Shown here: positions 31,958 through 41,104 of the stretch, piece by piece
Position numbering within the stretch: position 1 is the first letter of the stretch
How the letters are laid out: every line of letters begins with the position of its first letter
From: Macrostomum hystrix
Lineage: Eukaryota > Platyhelminthes > Macrostomidae
Direction of reading: 5' to 3'
Assembly (NCBI GenBank): GCA_950097015.1
Contig: CATNEN010000025.1
Coordinates: 248,001-312,000, forward strand
Length of the DNA stretch: 64,000 bases
Notes under the pieces: generated by a model
Told to the model about the DNA's origin: nothing
What the model saw: only the letters and a program-made list of their open reading frames with translations
Database searches by the model: none
Program-made: the position numbers and the translations under genes

Positions 31958-32311
31958 GCCCCGGTCAGCTAGTGAAGGCCCTGAAAGGGATGTTAGTAGA
32001 CTTCGGCTCTAAAAGTCTGTTTTTGTTTTTGTACGTTTGTAGGAGAAGAAATAAACTGCAAACTGTTCAAGTTCAAGTTCAAGAAGAATTAAAAAACATT
32101 TTGCTCACACAGCACATGGCGTGTTTAGTGTGCGGTTGCTGTCATTCTAACATTTACCTTTTGCGACTTAGAAGCATGGCATATATCAGTGAATACGTCA
32201 CAGGTTTTCTATTCTAAGGTCTTCTAAAATATATGCTTTCAAATTTCGCTCCATATGAATGCAAAATGCAACATTGTAAGACGAATCGAACAAGTCCTTC
32301 GTCGTCAGAAT

Positions 32312-32490
32312 CAAACGTCGGATGGACGTCGCGCTTATGGGAAAAAATTAATATCTTTAGACGTCATTCGACGTCGCTTGCGACGTCTGGCAGACGTCGC
32401 GCTTATGAGAAAACGGTAATGTTACAGAGACGTCGTACGACGTCGGTTAGCGGTCGGTGTCTGACGTCGGTCAGACGTCCGCCGACGTCG
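32312..32490. repeat. Subterminal GACGTC array of element C
   Basis: Eleven ACGTC cores, most as GACGTCG/CGACGTC, in about 180 bp. GACGTCGCGCTTATG[G/A]GAAAA occurs twice (about 32324 and 32394). It is a likely multimer binding site for the element's own accessory protein. Confidence 0.75.
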
Positions 32491-32504
32491 AATTTCCGTA
32501 CGGG

Positions 32505-33628
32505 AATTATGCCTTTGTTGCTCTTAATCTTCATAAGAGTTTTATTATCGTGCCCTTTATACTGATTTATAGACGCTACCCTTGGCAACGGTGCTGTAAC
32601 TGTTGCTGGCGAGATCAAAAAAGCGGATCAAGCCGGCTCAAGATCAAGCGGATGAGGCCAACACTGAAAACTAGAATCGGAGCAGAGCCAGAGTGGGGCC
32701 AGGAAGTCCTTGCGGAGAACAGCGAAAAGGACCAAAATGGTCTTCGTCGACGACTCCGATTGAAACGTAAATCTTTGCCGCCAAACCTGCGTTAGACTGT
32801 TAAACATTTATGAAAAAAAAATATAACTCTATTTTGTTCCTTTTTTACTGGGTTAAATGTTTAAGCACTCATGGATGGTGGAATAGGATGATCGATAATG
32901 GAATGTATCAATAGGATTTTAGGAGCTTGAATTTGAAAAATTTTAAAAACTTATTACGCTAAGAAAGGGAATGTCATGCAGTTGACACTTTGACTGTAAC
33001 CCAAATCAACTGTGACAACTCAAACTTCCGTATTTTCACAACTTGCAGTTGTTACACACAGTGTATACATCGTTATTTTTTATAGTCCGCTTGTTTCGTT
33101 TATTAATACATATTGCTTAAATTTTTTATGCATGCTTCTGCTTTAAAGTTCAAACAAGCAGCTCTTAATTTATAAAATTTTATTTTTTTAATAAAAAGAA
33201 TGTCTGCTACTTAAAACTTTTCTCCTGCGAGTACTATCTGCAATCCAAGAAAACCATCACGATATTTGTTTTGATTTATCATTTATCACGTAAAAATGGT
33301 TCTACTGCAGCGATTATACTCGTACACCGGAACTTAACCCTAGCTGTTACTACTCGTTAAGGGTTAAGCCTTGGAAATGCGCAATTAACGAGTGAAATCT
33401 GTAGATGATAATAAGATTGCTCGATCTAGAAATGATGTAGAATTTATCTGGAGCAATGCAGATTACACTGTCTGTTCGATGTGGATACTCCACGGGGATT
33501 CTATGCTCTAAATCCATATGAAAAAACGGAGACAAATGCATATGTGGAATCCATATTCTAAATCCATGTGGATTCCACATTCCATTTTTCACTGGTTACC
33601 TTTCTTTTTTGGAACTAAACCCCTACAG
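32505..33628. other. Spacer with one unassigned open frame
   Basis: 32560-32795 is open, GC-richer and Lys/Arg-rich in one frame ('RIGAEPEWGQEVLAENSEKD'), followed by AT-rich DNA. I recognise no protein. At 33485-33590 the words AAATCCATATG and GTGGAATCC recur in both orientations, forming imperfect hairpins. Confidence 0.35.
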
Positions 33629-34213
33629 GCTCTAGGAGCAGCATTTTCTTTCTCCGAGTCAGATGGCAATGCTAGCCGGCCGGACGTTGTGGACAACGCG
33701 ACAATCGCCGAAGCTAAGTGGTGGCTGGCCAATCAAGACGAAGAGTTTCGTGTTGCAAAGCAAAAAACAGCGCACATCTATGGCGCCGTGCGAGTCGGCG
33801 TGGATAGTTTTCAAAGCCTCCTTGTGCAATTCTGTGAGAAAAGAGTTCGGGAATCCGACGAGGAGTGCTTGTTTATAACCCGGAGTGGCTGGATGACGAT
33901 GTGGATGCGCCAGCGATCGCTAGAGCCTAAAATTCGTAGAATTACCAACTCGGCTTACCGCAAATAGATCGCAACATGGAGCAAGCTCCTACTCGACCCT
34001 GAAGCTCAGAGAGCGGTTTCAAAGCGACTTGTGCATCGCCAAAATGTGGCGAAACATTTGTACCAGGCAGCAGTTGCTAACGAATCGTTTGCTGCACGAT
34101 TCTCAATTTGTGGGATGCTGTCAACTAGTGTTGATCGCAGTAAAGCAAGCGACCTGGCTGACATAGTCCAGCAAAGTTCCGCGGTTAAAGCTGCCTCGCC
34201 TGGCAAGCGGTGA
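33629..34213 (+). pseudogene. Unidentified coding remnant, Lys/Gln-rich repeats downstream
   Basis: After an acceptor-like ccctacag, one frame reads 'ALGAAFSFSESDGNASRPDV', 'AEAKWWLANQDEEFRVAKQK' and 'SFQSLLVQFCEKRVRES' to TAG 33967. A second frame from 34031 continues 'LYQAAVANESFAARFSICGM'. The composition is protein-like and GC-richer than the flanks. Position and style would fit an accessory gene of another CACTA element, but I see no DUF4806 signature, so the identity is open. Confidence 0.35.
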
Positions 34214-34259
34214 TTGTTGCCACCTACACCTTCGAGTCTGAGTCAGATCACGAGTCGAG

Positions 34260-34400
34260 TTGGAGAGGACACAGAAGCAAGGCAGCCAAGACCAGAGGGA
34301 CCAACAAGGCAGCCAAGACCAGGGGACCAACAAGGCAGCCAAGACCAGAGGGATTAAAAAGGTAGCCAAGACCAAATGGACCAACAAGGCAGATAAGACC
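34260..34400. repeat. Tandem ~24-36-bp repeat (GGCAGCCAAGACCAGAGGGAC)
   Basis: Units of ggcagccaagaccagrgggac/caacaag follow each other four to five times with variation. They encode KAAKT/QGSQDQ-type peptides in different frames. It follows the unidentified remnant and may have been its basic tail. Confidence 0.65.
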
Positions 34401-34837
34401 ACTGCAGCTGACAATGGGAAGGAGAATGATAATGATGCCTACATTTTGTGAGACATAAAATTTTAGACAAAAATTATGTACAAGGAATTTTCGAATGATA
34501 AAGTGCATAAAACTATAGGTTCGTATATTTACAGGCATTTTAGAATGATATAGTGCCTCAAGTTATAGGTCATAGGTCATATGTTAAACGATTATAGGAA
34601 TCCTTAATTTTTTGTACTGCTATCAGTTATTTAACTCTCATTTAAATGATATAAGTGATTTTTTACTGGTATTCATGATCATGAGTTTTTGTCTGTCCAA
34701 ATTACTATTTCCAGTTTGTTTTTTTAAATGATTTTGCTATTTTCACTTATAATTTACATTTTCTTTCCCAAAAGTACAAGTTTATCATCTTTGCATTATG
34801 CTTATCGTGTGCAACAAAAGCTGTCTTATTTTAGAAG

Positions 34838-35041
34838 TTGTCTTATCTTATGTTAGAAGTTGCAAGTCTGCCGAGCAAGACTCGGGATCAGATGTCGGGA
34901 TACGGCTCAAGTTTTGTCAATTTTCTAGCTGAGCATGGAGCAGCTGTGCACGAATTGACTACTGCCACGCTGGCTGAGTTTCTGAGCTGGAATCCAACGC
35001 AATTTGACATTGATTGCTGGACTTATCATGAACATTCTTAG
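34838..35041 (+). pseudogene. Small unidentified frame
   Basis: 'MLEVASLPSKTRDQMSGYGS' ... 'FLAEHGAAVHELTTATLAEF' is GC-richer than the AT-rich DNA around it and may be an exon remnant of the same lost element as the remnant at 33629. No family is recognised. Confidence 0.25.
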
Positions 35042-35430
35042 CGGAGAAGAATTTTCCGGAGCTAATCGACTACCGCTCAAAGTCCGTGAGTGGCAGTCCT
35101 CAGGTGGCCTACTCTATGCATATATTCTATTTTAGTGTATTGCCTAAAGCAGCAGTTAGCTTAAAGAAAAACTATCAATGGTCTAGATGAGTGTTGACTT
35201 TTTTCTCTAGCACTTTTATTTGCTGAGTTATGGCTTATCACGCGGTGATCTCTATGGGCATAAATTGCGATTTCACTAGCTGCGGAAGACAGGTCGCAGT
35301 CTAAAGCCGCAAATTGCAGCATCAAATCTCAGTCAATCCTGCAATCCCTCTGCTTAATTAGTCTTTAAGCAATTAGTTCAACAGTTGGCACAAGTTAACC
35401 GTTCAGCTAAATATTGCTAAAAAACACAAG

Positions 35431-36298
35431 ATGGCATCAGCTTCAAAGCAAGACCTCAAACCAGCAATGCGTGGTGTCATTCGCTTCTGGATCGACAGCG
35501 GACGCACATATGCGGCTGACATGCACGCAGAGCTTGTTGCGACATATGGAGAGGCGTGCCAAGCGAACCGACTGTCCGACGGTGGGTACGCGAGTTTAAA
35601 GAGGACCGTACCTCCCTTGACGACATAGCACCTGGCCTATCTGGCTCCACGCCGGCGCAGGTGCGCGCCCGTCTGCAAAGCGTTCTCGCTGTTGAAGCTG
35701 CTGTAAAAGCTGCGCCTAAGAGCTCACTTCGCAGGCTTTCTGCCACTGTTGGCCTTTCAAATCCATATGTGCACGAGATTCTCAAGACCGATCTTGGGCT
35801 GTCCCGCCTCTTCTTTCGATGGATTCCCCGCATCCTCACGCCAGAGCAGAAGAGTCGACGTGTCGAGGTTGCGCACGCGCTGCAAGCTGCCTACACTCTC
35901 GAGGGTCAGCATTTCCTTGACAAGATCATAACGTGCGACGAGACGTGGCTGCCCTTTTTGAGTCGGCTGGCAAGCAGAAAGACGCTGAGTGGTGTGTGCG
36001 AGGCTCAAACTCGCCAACGAAGCCTCGGCAGACGTGGACAAAGAAGATCATGATCTCTCTCTTCTTCGATGGCCAAGGTCCCCTGCTGGTCGACTTTCTG
36101 CAGGATGGCAAGACCATCAACTCAGTGCACTACCAGGAACAGCTTGAGCGCCTCAAGGTGGCTGTTATTGCGAATCGACGCGGCACGTGGCGAAGCGGTC
36201 GTGCGCTTCTCCATGACAACGCTCGCCCACATACCGCCATGGCAACCATCGCAAAGCTCAACGAGATCGGGCTCGACGTGCTGGACCACGTGTTGTGA
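35431..36298 (+). pseudogene. mariner-type transposase, two frameshifts, C-terminus lost
   Basis: ATG 35431 begins 'MASASKQDLKPAMRGVIRFW', the HTH part. After a shift near 35552 comes 'PTVRRWVREFKEDRTSLDD', then the first Asp in 'IITCDETW'. After a shift near 35955 come 'KKIMISLFFDGQG' and the second Asp in 'ALLHDNARPHTA'. The frame ends at TGA 36296-36298, before the YSPDLxPxDY block that supplies the third Asp. Unlike the mariner at 49541, no terminal inverted repeats were found. A dead copy. Confidence 0.85.
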
Positions 36299-36780
36299 GC
36301 TGCGTCTCATAACGACCTTGCCCCGACCCCTGCGTCTCCAGCCCTTCCACCCCAGCCGCCTGCTCAATCTGGTTCTGCCCGGCTCCGGCTTAGGCCACCC
36401 TCCGTTGGCGTGTTTGTCGTTTGTCGTTCGCCCATTGACTGTCCCCTATGCCGTCCTCGCTAGTCCAATCAGGCCTCTCGCCAAGGAGGCTTCTGATTGG
36501 CTAGCCGGTCTCCTTCTCTCTCTCTCTCTCTCTCGGCTTGCAGCCGACCCCAGCCCAGCCCTGTTTGCTACCACCCCAGCCCTGCGTGGCTTAGCCCTAC
36601 CCCGTCCAGCCCTATGCCCTCACCCCACCCCACGCGGTTATTTATTTGCGCGCGCTGCCCGTGGCCAGCCCCGCGCCTCCAGAGTACTAGGGCGAGAACG
36701 TTGGCGAAGCTAATACAACATTAGAAAGTAGAATCCATAATAAACTACGCAGCCTGAAGCACAATTTATTGCATGAGTTC
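36299..36780. other. C-rich, promoter-like stretch of unknown origin
   Basis: The composition changes abruptly to C/T-rich at the break in the mariner. CCAAT (36456) and ATTGGCT (36495) words, a (CT)n run (36511-36532) and repeated CCAGCCCTG words are followed by TTATTTATTTG and AATAAA (36738-36743). This could be an LTR or promoter fragment, but no partner repeat was found. The open frames here look compositional. Confidence 0.3.
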
Positions 36781-38938
36781 CACGTTCAACCCCTCCCGGT
36801 AAGAAAAGCATTCACGCGTTATTTATTTCTTTATTATCGAATCTTGTTCCTCTGCCCAACCTCGGCTGCTGCCAAAAACTCACCATCATCCTTCTCCTCC
36901 AGAGTCTTCCTCGAGTCTGCGAAGTGTCGGTACGCTTCCAGACCATCATCTACCTCTCTCTTGGGCTGTCGAGTGGCTACCCGCTAAACAGTTGGAGCTA
37001 AGTGTGCACTCTACCTTAAGCAGTCCCACAGATAAAGATTTGTGGAGTTTAAAACAGCCTTTTCAGGTCCACCAATTATTTAAAGTGTTTGGTAAAGGAT
37101 AGGAAAATACATATGTTAAGTAGAGAGTAAAATGGCCTAGAATAAAAACTACCTAAAGAGATTAAATTGAGAGTGTAGGCCTGCTTACACAGGCAAAAAA
37201 TCCGTCTTTCAAATTTTTTAATCAATTGAATATTGCATTATTTTACTTCTAATAGCTCTTGAGAATGGTGTTTTAAGTGTAATAGATTAAATTACTCGTA
37301 ATAAAAATGTAATTTGAAATTCACATATTTTAGTCATTGTATATGACAATTGTCATTGTCATTAATATGATATTTCAAAGTATAACAACAACAAAAATCT
37401 ATAAGAAAATTCAGGTAGGTACTATATATACATATTTTTCTGCTTCTGCTCCTTTACCTGGACATATAAAAAGATAGCTATTTGTCTGGTTAACTGGACA
37501 AATATCCAAGATGGCTAATTGTCTGAATGTCCAATTAACAAGACAAATAACAACTGCCTAACATTTTATCCATAGTGCAAAAGGATGGGTATACTCCGGA
37601 AGTTTCTGTCGTTCACAAAGATAGCCTGTTGTACATGTCATACACAAAGAAAATGTTTGGGGTGCATGTTGTACACTGTCGTACATTAAATTATGTTTAA
37701 AGTTATGTCGCCCAAATGTGAGTTGAGTTGTCATTGTTGTACACAAAGTAAAGTGCAATTGTTAGTTGTTACAATTTATCAGGAAGCAAAATTTTAAAGT
37801 TTTTAATGTTACATTTTTACTTAATTTTCTATTCCATTAATTTAAGAAAAATATATATAGCCTTAAAAGAAATCTTGCTTTTAATTTCCTTTTTTGCAGA
37901 GTAGGGCTATCTGCAAGTTGTGTTTCACAGCGCATCTTTCAAAAAAATGGCACTCTTTAAGTGCCAGTTATGTAGACAGAATGATTTGAATTATATTGTT
38001 GCGAATAGTTTATTAAGAAAGTATTTATTATTATTTTTTATTATTAGCAAATGCTGGTAACACTCCGCGCATGAAAAAGAAATGAAGATGACTTTAAATC
38101 TAATGGAATTAACATATATTACAAACTAAGTTTAACATAAACATACTGTAAAACTAGAAAGTACTATACATACTGTAACATGTTAATGGCTAGATAAATT
38201 AAATTAATCAGTGTACCATTTTGAGGAAAAGGGACAATAATGTTACAATTTAAAAATGACTTTGTCATACAACAGTACTACGCTTATTTGATCCCTGTTG
38301 TACCATCGTACAACAGAATGAAATAGAAAATTACCTTCTGTCATACAAAAAAATCCTTTTGCTCTATGGTATTTTATATATATTCTGAATATATAGGAAT
38401 TTAGTCAATAAGAACTTGGGTTAAACTGGGCAAATTTAGTTCAGTGCAAGCTTGATAGGATTGCTTAAAACCAGTGTGTTCACAATAATAATAATAGGAA
38501 ATTAATAGTGTCTTGCTGCTTGGACAATGGACATTAAATTGCAACAAAAACCATATAATATAATTCTGAAATAAAGGAAAAAATGAATAGTGTATTATAC
38601 AGTAAAATATAGATACAAATTATTATAAAAGCCAATAGTAAATGCAGAAGTGAAATATATAATAGGAATTGATGTAGACCGAAAGCTAGTATGTTTGAAA
38701 ATGTGCGACTTTTCCTATTTTTGTTTAAATTACGTATATTTGTTTTAACGCGAAAATAGTTGTTTGAATACACTGTAAATATTTGTTTAAAATGATACGA
38801 AAATTAGTATAAATACAGGAGTGAAAGCGAGAGAGAAATTAACCTTGTTCAACGCAGTTTGAATCAAAGTTCATATACAATACTCAGAATCGTGTTCTTT
38901 CATTCTTTATAAAACATACGGAGACAAATACAATACTA
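36781..38938. other. Mostly AT-rich spacer
   Basis: Apart from short open frames up to about 36990 that resemble nothing known, I see no gene, RNA or transposon end. The words GTACA and TTGTAC are frequent at 37600-37760 and 38270-38310. Confidence 0.4.
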
Positions 38939-38946
38939 AGAAAGAT

Positions 38947-39516
38947 GGCTATGGTGGAGTTCCGTTCGTTATATTATTTTTTAATTTCAAAATGGTGCCA
39001 AAAGCCTGGTAATGCAACGGACGATTTGGCATGACGTGGCATATGTATGTCTATGGTCTAAAATTGACTGTTGGCTCAAGTCAAGACCTTATCGGCTCAA
39101 GTTGCTCAAGTTGCCTCAGCACAAATCAAAAGTACAAATCAACCCAAGCTGCTACTGGAGATGGCGGGTCGACCTTCTGCACCATCGACAATTATTCTCC
39201 CAGGAGAGATTATGGCTGCTGTGGAACTATGCAACATCGACTGGACACTGCGGGACATGCACACCATGACTGTGGACACACTGTCAACCATGCGCTGGCT
39301 AGCAAAGTACCGGCTGCTGGCCAATGAGCGGCGCTGCCACTGTGCTAATGCACCACCTATGCGCCTGCAGCGTCGTCAGGGAGACCGCTACATCGATGAG
39401 TGTCCTCATTTAAATGTTTGTTTAAATGTTGCTGCATTGGTCGTAAAACTTGTTTAACCTGTCCGCAGTCATTTCAAATTGCAAAATAATATAACGAACG
39501 GAACTCCACCATAGCC
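38947..39516 (+). mobile_element. Merlin-like non-autonomous DNA transposon (570 bp)
   Basis: Perfect inverted ends of about 34 bp start GGCTATGGTGGAGTTCCGTT (38947) and close at 39516. They are flanked by an 8-bp duplication with one mismatch (AGAAAGAT 38939-38946, AGAAAGAC 39517-39524). An 8-9 bp duplication and a GG start suit the Merlin/IS1016 group, as does the encoded fragment. Confidence 0.75.
39071..39457 (+). pseudogene. N-terminal fragment of Merlin/IS1016-type transposase
   Basis: The frame contains 'MTVDTLSTMRWLAKYRLLAN' and 'ERRCHCANAPPMRLQRRQGD'. This is a helix plus Cys-rich ribbon like the start of ISXO2/Merlin transposases, where 'CxxCGxxMxL...DG' is usual. It then diverges ('RYIDECPHLNVC') and stops. 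The DDE domain is absent, so the element relied on a full copy elsewhere. It rests on motif recall, moderate certainty. Confidence 0.5.
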
Positions 39517-40904
39517 AGAAAGACTCAAGAGAGAGAAGTAGGAAGTATTGCTGTATACTTGAGATCATTGGTAACGCTCTTCGGAAAGCCTATAATCAGA
39601 AATACATACATGCGATAAATTAATCGGCCAGAATAACTAAATACGCTACCTTAGACTAACTAAAGATGATATTCAAGGATAACTAAATACGCTACCAAGA
39701 AATTCTTTTAAGCATATAGAATACATTCTCAGAAATTAATTCTAAGAAACATTAACAGTAAAAAATACAACATTGTGAGAGTAAAAGTTAGAATAATAAT
39801 TAGCGCTAGAACAACTTTGGTGGTATTCAGTAGAATATTAAAATATTATAAAATAACCCTAGGACAGAATAATTTAAGCTACTTGCAGTAGCTTAATATA
39901 ACTTGCAGTTTTTACAAATAGTTTTAATGTCAGAGAGGGCCTCCAACATATTACATTTACAACCTGTAAAACGTAACAATGGATTATTTACGACAGCAAT
40001 GAGCAAGAAATTTGTTATTAAAGGAGTTGGCTTCGTTGCTTTAGTTAAAACTTTTAATAATAATACGTTGTAAATCTTGCTAATGTGTCTTGCATAAGGC
40101 GAATGTATTCATTGAATGATAAGTCACGCGGCGCAGTGGTTCAGTGCGCGAATCCCTTTCGAATTTGTAATTTTAACAAAAGCAAATCTACCAAATATAT
40201 ATATTATATTTTCTTACAAATAAAGCATAAAATTTATTTTATTAACGTTACGTTAGATCTTTCTTAAAGAATGTTACAATACTTTCCGAATTTTCAGATT
40301 TTTGCCCAGCTTTTTTCGACTCATTATTCGGTCTTTTCGGAGAGCCATTTGGGCCTCATTGGAACGCAAACAGCAATTTTCGTATAGCGCTTATATTTCA
40401 GTGCGCAGCAGTTCAGTTCTGCTCCATTTAGCTAACTATTTAGATTGATTTATTCGGAAGTCAGATTAAGACAAAAAATGAACATAAAGGCCTTCCTAAA
40501 ATCATTTTCATCTTCTCTCGTTTATAACAACGTAAACAGTGTATTTAAACGATCACGCGTATTTAAATTCACGCGCTAGCTCTGCAGCTATTTTTAGAAC
40601 TGGGAAGACCACGCTTCCTATATGGCTTTGCTCGCAAGCACTCTTTTTCTCTCGTTATTGATATTGCATTAGAGCAGCAGCAGTGTACAGTATACTGAAT
40701 GTATTGTTTCGTTCGAGATCAATTGACTGACTGATTGACACTGATTAAGACAGACTCTGTCTTATGGCATTCATTCATTTGATTTAACTTTGACTGGCGG
40801 CGGCAGCGACGACAAGCAAAAAACACGGAAAGGCAATTCGAATATTTTCTAAGCTAAAGGCTACTCGATTATATTTCGCAGAGGCTAACTAATGCTATCC
40901 AGCT
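39517..40904. other. AT-rich spacer, nothing firm
   Basis: No coding exon is recognised. A tRNA-like A-box string (40131-40150) and a GCAGCAGCAG cluster near 40675 are the only landmarks. Confidence 0.4.
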
Positions 40905-41065
40905 GTACAATTGAATTTTTATCTCACCTCGAAGTGCGCACAGGCGGACGGGGCTGGCTACTGCTGCTTCTGATGCTTCTGCTGCGGCCCGGGGCTGGCT
41001 ACTGCTGCATGCTTCTGCTGCTACTGCTGCTTCTGCTGCGGCCGGTACAGCTGCACTGAGCTGAG
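40905..41065 (-). repeat. CAG/CTG-rich block with exon-like borders, left copy
   Basis: Read on the minus strand: an AG after a T/C-rich tract (ctcatcctcag), then a CAGCAGCAG/AAGCAG-rich stretch, cagccccgtccgcctgtg, cacttcgag, then a GTGAGA donor-like site and aaattcaattgtacagctgg. The same block occurs at 45380-45605. Here it lies 3' of the recombinase gene; there it lies 5' of it. It may be a 5' untranslated exon of a second, truncated head-to-tail copy. Confidence 0.55.
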
Positions 41066-41104
41066 GATGAGCATGGAAAAAAACAATTAGAATATAATTT
41101 CACA

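Larger units (their letters stand above)
26021..32504 (+). mobile_element. CACTA-type element C, full length
   Basis: 6484 bp between inverted ends CCCGTACGGAAATTCGACGT (26021-26040) and the exact reverse complement (32485-32504), flanked by a 3-bp AAT duplication (26018-26020 and 32505-32507). Subterminal DNA is rich in the palindromic word GACGTC: two copies within 50 bp of the left end, one near 26231, and eleven ACGTC cores in 32312-32490. It carries the transposase gene (27170-29181) and the accessory gene (29266-31472) in the same orientation, the standard two-gene layout. Confidence 0.92.

Noticed and set aside
36299-36724. Frame continuing after the mariner fragment (Pro/Leu/Ser-rich)
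   Set aside because: It follows a C-rich low-complexity stretch, not the missing mariner C-terminus.
40131-40175. tRNA-like A box (GCGCAGTGGTTCAGTGCGCG), possible SINE head
   Set aside because: The B-box-like TTTCGAATTTG is too close and poor, there is no cloverleaf and no SINE body; at best a tiny relic.
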